A stretch of 10,135 bases of DNA from Isohypsibius dastychi (GCA_034696485.1 JAQIWT010001611.1:1-10135); one strand, 5' to 3'. Positions 1-7,592 are shown, counted from the stretch's first letter. The notes: generated by a model not told the origin, from the letters alone. A program made the numbers and translations.

Positions 1-852
1 TTTCTCAGCGAAAACCAGGAATGGAAAAATGCCAATCTTTTCTTGAAGCGCCCGCGAATTCGCCGCAGAGATGCGACAAATGGAAATATTTGGAATAACG
101 ATCATGGCGCGCCACAATAGATTCATAGAATATAATTGACGTGTATCATTGTTACCATTTCGAATTTATAATGTCGTTTAATTTTTACAAGATATTATTT
201 ATAATTGAACAGCATAAGTCGCCGCGCTGAAAATATACGTCGTTTTAGTATGTGTATGGGTAAGTATGCGTAATGTCCATCGATATATCACGATGACTTT
301 TTGCCGAAGAGTTGCGTTGAGCTGGCGGTGCATATTGTTCTTGGAAAATGTTCCCCAGTCAAAATGTTGTAACGGCACGACCGAAATGTCAGCGAAAATG
401 TAAAAATTATTTTCTGCTTTTTTCACTTGGGCGAGAGAACAAGAGAACGAGAAAGGCGGGAGGTAATTTAGTACATTATTGTTAAAAACAATATGTAAAG
501 GGCGATAGAACTTCGCATATATAAAATTTTCGTTCTATATTGTAAATTTACATTTCACTTCATATAAACTGTGTCCCCTTTTAAGAAATGAAAAGCAACG
601 CCCGTGTTCTTGAGCCCGAAAACGCCAGTCTCTCCTTGCGCTCAAATATTCTTTATTATTTCACTAAAAATAAAATAATAAATCCTTGTCACAGTTTTTT
701 ATATATCGAAGACAAAAGTTCAAAATAGAGAGAATTCATGTTTTTGCGGAGAGTGTGTAGATTCATGCTTCGCAACTCATTCATATCCGATTTCATTCTC
801 GAAAGACACGCGATCGCGGACAAAAGGGACTCGCTGATCGTTAACAACAAAA
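1..852. other. AT-rich 5' flank without a convincing gene
   Basis: No supported gene is visible in this stretch. The first ~120 bases look less AT-rich than what follows. Two plus-strand frames are open from the window edge, one to a TAG at 118-120 and one to a TAA at 96-98. The 3' end of an upstream gene is therefore possible but cannot be assigned to a frame. A minus-strand frame at 199-426 begins with GTG and resembles nothing known. Bases 518-526 (TATATAAAA) look like a TATA element but lie about 330 bases before the LRR start codon. Several AATAAA-like strings occur at about 666-685. Bases 738-929 hold a short ATG-initiated frame that overlaps the LRR start codon out of frame. Confidence 0.5.
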
Positions 853-2331
853 ATGGGCTGCACGGAAAGCAAAGTTGTCCGTACCTTGTCGGTTCGCCGT
901 TTGTCGAAAGGCCAATCGGAAGAGGATGACGTAGAGCACTATTCGCTTAAGGAGCACCTTGTGCTTCAGAGAAAATCCTCCAAGCGACACCATAGCTTCA
1001 GAAATGTAGAAGCGGCCATCGCTGCGCTCGAGCGGAAGGAAACCAACATCAAGGTCGACGGTATTGTCTCCGATTGGGACGCTGCGAAACTTGGCAAAGC
1101 GATTGCAGCAAGTGACAGCGTAAAAAGCGTATCGGTTGAGTTTGATGTTGGTGTTGAATGCACTGCCAATGGTATTCGTTCAGTTGCCAGGGCTGTTATC
1201 TCAAGTCCCGTCGTGGAGAATTTTCGAGTGTCAGGCGGTGGCAATTCGGCAGCGATCGTTATTGGCGATATTTTAGAGTCTCAGGTTGATACCTCAGCAA
1301 TGCACAGAGTTCACCTGGCCAGTGGAGGTAAGATCTTCGCAGATGGCCTCACGACTTTAGCATTTGGCATTAAAGAGAATTCCAAGATAAAGGAACTGAA
1401 GCTGCCCATATGTCAGCTGGATGATGCCGACGTGAATGTCCTGGCCGAGAATGGATTTAAATATTCAGCCTCGTTGATGTCACTTGATCTATCAAACAAC
1501 CAAATTACCAACGTTGGCTTTGAAAATTTAGCAGCGGCCATGTCTGAGTCGAAACTGCAGATTCTGAATATTAAAAACAATTCAATTAGCGATGCTTCGG
1601 CAGCGTTGAAGCTACATGACCTTCGTGAGCTTCGTGTGGGTCGAAATGAACTCAAAAATAATCTCGTTGCTATCGCAGAACTCTTGGAGCGCAATCAACT
1701 AGATTGCCTTGATTTGGAGACAAATCAAATTACTGCCGACGGTATATCAGTGATTTGTACAGCGTTGCCCAAGGCGACTCGACTTTTAGAGCTTAATCTC
1801 TCTGGAAATGTCATCGGCGATAATGCGGCTAAGCTCCTATTCGAGAACCTTCCTTCAAACATCCAAGTACTTGCACTCAGAGCATGCTCCTTATCGTCAT
1901 CAGTATCACAATTCTTGGCCGGAAACCTTCATCGCTTTACCAAATTGAGAGCCCTAGACCTCTCAGACAATAACTTGGGAAACGAAGGTGTGACGGATGT
2001 TTTGAATACTATGAAGGACCATCTCCGGATCGAAGCTATTTCGTTCGACCGCGACCGAAGTTTGATCGTCAATGACATCGTACCTGTTGTTCTTCAGAGG
2101 TTAAGTATGCATCGCACTCTGGCGACAATAAATTTTAGGGGATTATCGCTAACCGAGGAAAACCAGGAGCGTATTCGAAGTATGCTTGTGAATCTGCGAA
2201 GCGACAGGGCAAGGATAATGACTCTTATGTGCTGTGCTCTGACGAATCCCCGCAAGAACACGTCGAAGTGCGTTCTTGGGTCCTTACCTATCGAGCTTGT
2301 CAGGGAGTTGAGCAAGTTCCTGTACTTTTGA
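853..2331 (+). CDS. N-acylated leucine-rich-repeat protein (RNase-inhibitor/RanGAP type)
   Basis: This is a 492-residue intronless frame. It opens with MGCTESK, a classical N-myristoylation site (Gly2) with an adjacent palmitoylatable Cys3, so the protein is predicted to sit on the inner face of a membrane. Residues 5-50 are basic and Ser-rich. From about residue 170 to 380 there are roughly eight repeats of the LxxLxLxxNxIxxxG type, for example at 208-222, 235-247, 257-268, 283-297, 311-323, 338-347 and 365-379. Their length suits the RNase-inhibitor/RanGAP-like LRR class, which forms a protein-binding arc. The last 40 residues hold a Cys-containing hydrophobic stretch and then LPIELVRELSKFL, similar to an F-box helix 1 or the end of a SOCS box. 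No enzyme domain is visible, so a membrane-tethered scaffold or adaptor is the inferred role. The start was chosen because the ATG has A at -3 and G at +4 and exposes the acylation motif. The LRR class and acylation are solid; the partner is unknown. Confidence 0.88.
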   Translation: MGCTESKVVRTLSVRRLSKGQSEEDDVEHYSLKEHLVLQRKSSKRHHSFRNVEAAIAALERKETNIKVDGIVSDWDAAKLGKAIAASDSVKSVSVEFDVGVECTANGIRSVARAVISSPVVENFRVSGGGNSAAIVIGDILESQVDTSAMHRVHLASGGKIFADGLTTLAFGIKENSKIKELKLPICQLDDADVNVLAENGFKYSASLMSLDLSNNQITNVGFENLAAAMSESKLQILNIKNNSISDASAALKLHDLRELRVGRNELKNNLVAIAELLERNQLDCLDLETNQITADGISVICTALPKATRLLELNLSGNVIGDNAAKLLFENLPSNIQVLALRACSLSSSVSQFLAGNLHRFTKLRALDLSDNNLGNEGVTDVLNTMKDHLRIEAISFDRDRSLIVNDIVPVVLQRLSMHRTLATINFRGLSLTEENQERIRSMLVNLRSDRARIMTLMCCALTNPRKNTSKCVLGSLPIELVRELSKFLYF

Positions 2332-3249
2332 TTCATGATGGATCAAATGCACTTGCAAGGTCATTCATTGCAAATTTATCTATCCTTTGTGAAAGTCCGA
2401 CAACTTTCGTCTGACCTATTCAATAGAAAATATCAAACTGTATAATAATGACAATAATAGCTGCATGCACATACTCAATTACAAGCTTATTATCAAATAC
2501 CGCGATTTCAGAATGTAATTTCCACTAAGAATAGGTTCGATTTATTCTGCCTGCTGGAGGGTCATCGGCGTCGTGTCGTGTCGTGTCGTGTCGTGTCGCG
2601 TCCCGCCATCGTCATAATATATGTGTGATAGATTATCTGTGATCCGCATTACCTTAGTTGCGCATGCTGTATAGTAAGGTCCACGCATTCAATTGAATAC
2701 AATCGCCCCAGTAGTCGCACTCTTAGCAAATTTACCAGATCTATAAAATCCTATTGTATTATATATGTATCAAAGCGATGAGTACTCTACATTTTTGTTT
2801 CCCCGAGAGGCCCGACTTCTGAATGCATAATACGATAAATACGAATGCCATTTCGGAGATTTTAACGGATGAGCTGCATTCCATTTGATTCACCTATCAT
2901 AAGGATCATTTATTTTTTTAAAAGTTCGATGAGCACACAAGGACGAAGAGTGTGTTGTGCGTTCAACAGGCACGATCACACAAGATTTAAAGACTTTTTG
3001 AGAGCTGATTTTAGTGACATATATGTATAGAGCGACTAAAGTCTAAACAAAGGCATTCAAAAGCATTCATTCATACAGACGTCTTCGCACACAAGAGGCT
3101 TGCAGTAGTTCGAATTATCGACCGCAGAAAGCCTGCTATACTTGCCCGCGTCGCAGAGCAGGTTTGGCTCTCAGGTTCGACTTTCAAGCTCGACTGGGGT
3201 TTTCATTGAATTCAACGTTTCACCAGAGCTTGTTAAACGACTAGGGGAA
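2332..3249. other. Intergenic spacer, possibly containing a 5' exon of the VHS gene
   Basis: This AT-rich spacer of about 0.9 kb holds the 3' flank of the LRR gene and the 5' flank of the VHS-GAT gene. No canonical AATAAA is seen after the LRR stop. It contains a TCGTG pentanucleotide array (2571-2605) and a 12-base palindrome (2687-2698) that is unremarkable at this window size. Near its right end is a 33-codon ATG frame at 2929-3030. The VHS reading frame is open upstream of its first ATG back to a stop at 3106-3108, so a spliced upstream exon is possible. No RNA gene or transposon signature is visible. Confidence 0.5.
2571..2605. repeat. TCGTG pentanucleotide microsatellite
   Basis: Five perfect tandem copies of TCGTG occupy 2571-2595. 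They are followed by two single-substitution copies, TCGCG (2596-2600) and TCCCG (2601-2605). The array is noncoding, about 240 bases after the LRR stop codon. It is a simple-sequence repeat decaying at one end and likely length-variable between strains. Confidence 0.95.
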
Positions 3250-4716
3250 ATGAATATGCTCAGACGGCGCTCGAGCGCCAAGAAAGACAAGGAGGCATTC
3301 ATTGAGTGCGAGCTTTTGGCAGAGGTTCAAAACTGTTGCTCGCCTAGGATGCACTCTGGGTTTCAACCACACGAAAGCAACGTACAGAAAGTGACAACCA
3401 CGCTGCTGAATACGTCAGATAGAGGGGACCTCGAGAAAACTTTACGGTATCTTGGAAGTGAGCTTAACTCAGATTCTCACCAGACGGTCATGCTTACGTT
3501 GTCCACGATCGGCTATTTGATGCGGGTGGATCATGTGGACTTTCATAGGATGCTATGCACTGTATCAAGCGCGGGAATTCTGAAGACAATGCAAAGAATT
3601 ATTGAATACAGAAAGAAAGTAGGTGCTAGACGGGAGCAATACGAGGAGGCCGATTTTGCGCTCCAGCTGTTGCAATGCTGGGCGGAGACGCTACAGGGAG
3701 AAAATGATACCCCCGAGATAATGACCTTGTATAAGGATTTGCAGAGGAAGGATTGGGTTGCCTGGCCCCCTCGAAACCACACATTCGATGTGGACCACAC
3801 TTTATACATGCGCGATGGAGTCTCGGTCGATCCCTCAGCGCCGCCTGCTCCGAGAAAACCTGCGAGCCTGCGACCGTCTTCTCTGCGAACGTTTTCGTCT
3901 GAAGACCGGAGCTGGATGAAGAAGGACTTTGACCAGTTTGACATATTGCTGACAACCCTCGAAAGCGAGCTTAGCTCGATCAAAGACAAGGACGAAATGG
4001 CGAAGAATGCACTGGTGCCGGATTTGCTGCTCGAGTGTGACAAGATAGGGCCCCAGCTGCGTTCAATGATCGAGATCATCACCCTCACCGCTCCCAATGA
4101 CCCCGATGCCCTCTCCCCTTTGCTCGAGATGAACGACCGCCTCTTGAGGGCGATCGATCGCTTCCACACTCTCGAGAAAACGGAAGCCAAAAAGCAGAAA
4201 GAACCTAAACAAACAAGAAAGGTCGACACTAACAATCCTTTCGAGGATGAAGATTTGCTCTCTGAAGTCTTTAACCAACTTGGCACCCCACGAGGTTCAT
4301 CCCAACAGCAACAAGTGTTAAGTCCATCCGCCAAGTCGCCACCTGCTCGGTCCGTGCCCAAAGCAGCTCTGTCGTCACCATCAACGGATGGTGATTTACT
4401 CGATTTCTCTATGTCGCCTGTCGTAGTTCAGCCTTCGAAGCCCACGAATTATTTTCAGCAACCACCGCCGCCCGCAAATTATTTTCAGCAGCCTCCGCCT
4501 CCGATAAGACCAGCTCCAGGCAGAATGCCTCCTCCGCCTCCAGCGTCAATGAGGGGGCAACCAAATACGGGGATGTTGGGGCCCAACTATGGCATAATCC
4601 CGCCACAACAAAATTATCCCCCACAGTATCCGGGGACTGCCATGATGCCCCCAACTTTCCAACAGAGGCCTCCCCAGCAGTATGTTGATCCGTTCGCGGA
4701 TGATGATTTATTGTAA
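3250..4716 (+). CDS. VHS-GAT domain endosomal/clathrin adaptor (TOM1/GGA/TOL-like)
   Basis: From the first in-frame ATG this encodes 488 residues. Residues ~19-169 read as a VHS domain: successive helices, the conserved pattern of helices 2-4, a Phe-His before helix 5, and a QLLQCWAETL segment matching the 'xxLixxWaexF' helix of the family. After a Pro/Ser linker, residues ~224-310 resemble a GAT three-helix bundle. The tail is low-complexity Pro/Gln. It carries an NPF motif (329-331, EH-domain ligand), a clathrin-box-like LLDFS (383-387), DPF (480-482, AP-2 appendage ligand) and acidic dileucine strings, one of them the extreme C-terminus. Known VHS-GAT proteins bind ubiquitinated cargo and clathrin on endosomes or the trans-Golgi. 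No GAE ear domain is present, so TOM1/TOL-like fits better than GGA. The frame stays open, without an ATG, back to 3109, so the true start may lie on a spliced upstream exon. Its stop lies 137 bases from that of the convergent gene. Confidence 0.82.
   Translation: MNMLRRRSSAKKDKEAFIECELLAEVQNCCSPRMHSGFQPHESNVQKVTTTLLNTSDRGDLEKTLRYLGSELNSDSHQTVMLTLSTIGYLMRVDHVDFHRMLCTVSSAGILKTMQRIIEYRKKVGARREQYEEADFALQLLQCWAETLQGENDTPEIMTLYKDLQRKDWVAWPPRNHTFDVDHTLYMRDGVSVDPSAPPAPRKPASLRPSSLRTFSSEDRSWMKKDFDQFDILLTTLESELSSIKDKDEMAKNALVPDLLLECDKIGPQLRSMIEIITLTAPNDPDALSPLLEMNDRLLRAIDRFHTLEKTEAKKQKEPKQTRKVDTNNPFEDEDLLSEVFNQLGTPRGSSQQQQVLSPSAKSPPARSVPKAALSSPSTDGDLLDFSMSPVVVQPSKPTNYFQQPPPPANYFQQPPPPIRPAPGRMPPPPPASMRGQPNTGMLGPNYGIIPPQQNYPPQYPGTAMMPPTFQQRPPQQYVDPFADDDLL
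4447..4506 (+). repeat. 30-base in-frame tandem repeat in the VHS gene tail
   Basis: AATTATTTTCAGCA occurs at 4447-4460 and again at 4477-4490, giving a period of 30 bases. It encodes two copies of NYFQQPPPP separated by one Ala. The third-position differences in the proline codons suggest an older duplication or selection on the peptide rather than a very recent slippage event. Confidence 0.85.
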
Positions 4717-4853
4717 GGCATCACAAGCTTCGTCCCGGTATGACTCAGGAGGTTTTGGCAGGGGCTGAGTATGTTTCGGTATCGAACGTGCCAGAATGAC
4801 GGTTTTAAATACCTACGCATAAATATCAAGATGACTCGCGGAACCCCGGCTCG

Positions 4854-5444
4854 CTATATGGAGAGCAATATTGCCCCAGCAAAAATTGACAAAAAGCAGA
4901 AGAACGATGGATACAAAGGTGCACCAGAGGAACAACCGTCAAGGCACTGATCAATATAGGCAGAAAACATGCCGGGATCGTTCCTAGAACCCAAAAAATT
5001 TGAGTAGTTGCATGATTCCTCATTGAACATATCTACAATAAGTTGACATCCATTCTTGCCGCATGTTGAGGCATTCTGTGAGCAGGACGTATCCATTCCG
5101 GAAAAGCACCCACAATTTATCCTCAGCGAACAAAACCAGTTGAAACACCCGACCACACCCGAATTGACCTCCGTCGTGTTGCACGTCGTAATGTTGAAAC
5201 ACGGATAATTCAAATCGGCAGCTGTCTGTGTGCCGTTTCCACATGTGGGATTAATAATTGTCATGGGGCATGTTTCCCATTCATTGTCCGGCGAGGACGA
5301 ACTTAACAATTGCTCTTGCACCGGGTCTTCAGCAACCGTTGACGAAATGCTAAAGGCATTTAATATCCCGATTACCATAAGTACGACGACCACGACGATC
5401 CTTGATGGAAATCTAATTATCCGCCTAAAGGATGACGGCTTCAT
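4854..5444 (-). CDS. Cysteine-rich, probably GPI-anchored surface glycoprotein
   Basis: This 196-residue protein belongs to no family I recognise. A basic N-terminus (residues 1-15) is followed by a strongly hydrophobic run (16-32), consistent with a signal peptide or signal anchor. The middle (residues 59-171) has 14 cysteines, enough for seven disulfides, including a dense C-G-C pair at 111-113. It has five N-glycosylation sequons, at Asn70, 84, 89, 124 and 146. The C-terminus has a small-residue patch (GCSSGA, 170-175) followed by a terminal hydrophobic segment to residue 196, the layout of a GPI-attachment signal. The predicted product is a secreted, glycosylated, lipid-anchored cell-surface protein. 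The ATG is the first in its frame, has A at -3, and follows an in-frame stop at 5472-5474. The gene is convergent with the VHS-GAT gene. A type II membrane protein is the alternative if the N-terminal segment is not cleaved. Confidence 0.75.
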   Translation of the reverse strand: MKPSSFRRIIRFPSRIVVVVVLMVIGILNAFSISSTVAEDPVQEQLLSSSSPDNEWETCPMTIINPTCGNGTQTAADLNYPCFNITTCNTTEVNSGVVGCFNWFCSLRINCGCFSGMDTSCSQNASTCGKNGCQLIVDMFNEESCNYSNFLGSRNDPGMFSAYIDQCLDGCSSGAPLYPSFFCFLSIFAGAILLSI

Positions 5445-5652
5445 CTTTGACTTTTGAACCCTTTCGTCATTTCATATATGTAGTGTGTGAAGACGTTTTC
5501 GCTTGGTCCCAAAAACCTATTAGTCGCCCTTCTACCGTCCGAAAGTTTGACTCATGGCAGATCGCACGGAGAAGATCATACAGCAGATAGATTACAGAAT
5601 TGCAGAAGTCCCTCTTTTCTGAAAAGAAATCTGATTGAGGCAAGCGAAGCCG

Positions 5653-6093
5653 TCACAAGTACATAAGCTTTGATGTTTTTGGAATCTTGTCTGCAAAAGT
5701 CTCTTTATCCGTTCGTCGCTCGACCACGCGTAGACGCTCTGTGCCTCCGGATTTTGTGCGGGCCGCAAGATACAAGAGCACACCTTTTGAAATAGCAACT
5801 AGAGTGATTTCTATAGTCATCAAATTTTTTAAAAATATCTGATTTCGCGTGATATTGCACGGCCAAACCAAAGGTGCGCTTTCGTAATGGCGATCGGAAG
5901 GCCGTACTTTTCTTACGATTTCAACCACCGTAAGATTCGTATAAGTACTGTTACCAAAGTCCAAACTCGTCTTGCGAGTCTGATGTTCAGGTTTTCTAAT
6001 TTTCGCTGGTTTGATGATGACCTTGGAGTTGCAGACTGGATCGTTGACAACATCCAATTCGCTGGAGGAGGATGCATCGTCCGAAGAAACCAT
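5653..6093 (-). CDS. Small hypothetical protein, 146 residues
   Basis: I do not recognise this protein with confidence. The frame is open further upstream, but without an ATG; the first ATG, at 6091-6093, has A at -3 and G at +4 and begins MVSSDDASSSS, an acidic Ser-rich start. Then come a basic Lys/Arg stretch (about residues 24-42) and a segment with Phe46, LTVVEI (54-59) and APLVW (74-78). The C-terminal third is basic and ends in MYL. The middle vaguely recalls a short 'F...V.V.E......P.L.W' motif I associate with many uncharacterised stramenopile proteins. That is memory-based and weak. Residues ~79-105 read less like protein and could be an unspliced intron or a wrong continuation. The gene would share a ~200-base divergent promoter with the TFIIH gene. 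A plus-strand frame overlapping it (5887-6159) is a competing but less likely reading. Confidence 0.4.
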   Translation of the reverse strand: MVSSDDASSSSELDVVNDPVCNSKVIIKPAKIRKPEHQTRKTSLDFGNSTYTNLTVVEIVRKVRPSDRHYESAPLVWPCNITRNQIFLKNLMTIEITLVAISKGVLLYLAARTKSGGTERLRVVERRTDKETFADKIPKTSKLMYL

Positions 6094-6290
6094 ATTCACA
6101 AGCCACGTCGTGTGAGAACAAGAGGAACGAATCGTTTTCGAGTCGAAGCCTTGAGGTAAACGGAAGCTCTCGGGAGGCACCAGGGAATATCTTCAAGCAG
6201 AAAGTAAACTGTACGATTGTCGCTTGCTTCTGATGCAGTGCCCGCAAGAGTGGCTATCGCGATATCGAATCCAAGCAAGGGACGGCAACG
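6094..6290. promoter_or_regulatory. Short divergent intergenic region, putative bidirectional promoter
   Basis: These 197 bases separate the start codons of the small minus-strand hypothetical gene and the plus-strand TFIIH p44 gene, so the promoters and 5' UTRs of both must fit here. No TATA box or named element is evident. The assignment rests on geometry only and fails if the minus-strand gene is not real. Confidence 0.35.
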
Positions 6291-7481
6291 ATGGAGGAGA
6301 CGTACGACGAAGGTCAAGGTCCTCAGCGGCAGGCGTTCGCTTGGGAAGGTGACTACGACCGACCGTGGGAGTCCCTTGAGGAATCCGCGACGGGACGCCT
6401 GACGATCCGTGAAGATGAGGCTGATGCAGCTGCGAGTAAGAAGAGGCGGCACCTACAAATGGCATCTGTAAAGAGGCGGATGTTGCGTGCGGTACTGATT
6501 GTTGTTGACGCCTCAAAAGCGTCGTCTGTCAATGATATCAAACCAAATCGTCTAGTTGCAATCACTAATTCGCTAGTATATTTTTCTCGGGCTTTCTTTG
6601 ATGAAAATCCTTTGTCTTCCATGGGTCTCTTATGCACGAGAAAAGGAAAGGTTGAGAGACTTTGTGAGCTAACAAAATCGTTTAAAAAAATGGAAAGCGC
6701 GCTGCTTGGTCTTCAGACGAATGGATCTGCTCAAGGATCCGCTTCTCTGCAAAATTCTTTGGAATGGGCTTTGTCAATGTTTAAGTACGTCCCGGACTAT
6801 GTCGAACGTGAGGTTCTCATTGTAGCAAGCGCGATGAGTGTTGTTGATCCGGGCGATGTTTTCTTGACCATCAAGCAGCTTAAAGATAGACCTACCGTTC
6901 GTTGCTCAACAATCCATATGTGCGGCCTTGTGGAAGTATTCAAGAGACTGGCCGACCAGACGGGAGGGACATTTGGCGTCCCTTTGAATGCCAAGCATCT
7001 ACAAGAGCTGTTGACCGAGCATGTGACCCCTCCCCCATCTTCCAAAGACACTTCTTTTAGTCACATGGTACACATGGGATTCCCGTCTCAAAAACTTGAT
7101 TCCGGATTTTCGTCAAACTCAACCGCACAACCCGCATACTGTCTTGATGTGAAGGCGGTTGTGAGAGCGCCTTACTATTGTCCACAGTGCAGCAACGCTG
7201 TGGCTATAATTCCGGCAACTTGTCGAACGTGTGGATTGAATCTTATATCCTCGTCGCATTTGGCGCGGTCACATCATCACATCTTTCCTGTGCCGCCTTT
7301 CGAGGACTTCATCGGTGCGCCTGGGTCCGTGGCGTGCTTTGCTTGCAAGCAGGGCAGACCCCCAAACATCGCGCAACAGAACGTATTTTTCTCCAAATGC
7401 ACAAGGTGTACACATGCCTTCTGTCGATTCTGTGACGATCTTATCCATGACACGCTCTTCGTATGCCCTGGTTGCCTTTGA
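6291..7481 (+). CDS. GTF2H2: TFIIH core subunit p44 / Ssl1 (GTF2H2)
   Basis: This 396-residue protein is essentially the same length as human p44 and collinear with it. Residues 1-65 form the basic N-terminal extension with the family's W-E-x-x-Y/W pattern. A von Willebrand A-type domain spans about 66-245, with VVDAS at 71-75 in the MIDAS-strand position, the conserved KPNRL (84-88) and a TPPPSS region. MGFP follows at 262-265. The first zinc finger is CPQC...CRTC (Cys297, 300, 311, 314), followed by the hallmark LARSHHH (324-330). The C-terminal C4-type RING-like finger uses Cys349/352, 370/373, 378/381, His386 and Cys392/395. In TFIIH, p44 binds and activates the XPD helicase and pairs with p34 in transcription initiation and nucleotide excision repair; it acts in the nucleus. 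All expected zinc ligands are present and there is no intron. The ATG has A at -3. Confidence 0.97.
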   Translation: MEETYDEGQGPQRQAFAWEGDYDRPWESLEESATGRLTIREDEADAAASKKRRHLQMASVKRRMLRAVLIVVDASKASSVNDIKPNRLVAITNSLVYFSRAFFDENPLSSMGLLCTRKGKVERLCELTKSFKKMESALLGLQTNGSAQGSASLQNSLEWALSMFKYVPDYVEREVLIVASAMSVVDPGDVFLTIKQLKDRPTVRCSTIHMCGLVEVFKRLADQTGGTFGVPLNAKHLQELLTEHVTPPPSSKDTSFSHMVHMGFPSQKLDSGFSSNSTAQPAYCLDVKAVVRAPYYCPQCSNAVAIIPATCRTCGLNLISSSHLARSHHHIFPVPPFEDFIGAPGSVACFACKQGRPPNIAQQNVFFSKCTRCTHAFCRFCDDLIHDTLFVCPGCL

Positions 7482-7586
7482 CTTGACGATTTATGTGTAA
7501 ATAGCATTTGCGGTGTTGTCTCGCAGTGATCAAGTGCAGCAAGGGATAGGATTTGCAATTTGCAACTCAAAACATTTACCTTAGAA

Positions 7587-7592
7587 AATAAA
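7587..7592 (+). terminator. Candidate polyadenylation signal AATAAA for the TFIIH p44 gene
   Basis: A canonical AATAAA lies about 105 bases after the p44 stop codon and 38 bases before the 3' end of the convergent zinc-finger coding region. Cleavage 10-30 bases further on would end the p44 transcript just short of the opposing coding sequence. Whether this organism uses AATAAA is not known from the window. Confidence 0.4.

Noticed and set aside
199-426. Minus-strand frame of 75 codons in the left flank
   Set aside because: It begins with GTG rather than ATG, lies in AT-rich flank, and its translation resembles no protein.
2651-2680. Short inverted repeat ACCTTA/TAAGGT as a possible hairpin
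   Set aside because: The stem is only six base pairs with an 18-base loop, too weak to call an RNA or regulatory structure.
2687-2698. Perfect 12-base palindrome ATTCAATTGAAT
   Set aside because: A palindrome of this length is expected by chance a couple of times in a 10 kb window; no flanking structure supports a function.
3142-3249. Extension of the VHS-GAT protein to a TTG start at 3142
   Set aside because: TTG is not a usual nuclear eukaryotic start. The upstream codons are better explained by a spliced exon or by 5' UTR, so the ATG at 3250 was used.
3543-4361. Long antisense frame (272 codons) opposite the VHS-GAT gene
   Set aside because: The sense strand encodes a recognisable VHS-GAT protein; the antisense product is Ser-rich, lacks domains and is explained by codon use on the sense strand.
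5887-6159. Plus-strand 90-codon frame between the GPI and p44 genes
   Set aside because: It overlaps the minus-strand small gene, whose Ser/Asp-rich N-terminus and well-placed ATG look more like real coding sequence. No domain is visible in the plus-strand product.
6094-6180. N-terminal extension of the minus-strand small gene to 6180
   Set aside because: The codon at 6180 is GTG; the first ATG in that frame is at 6093 and has a good start context.
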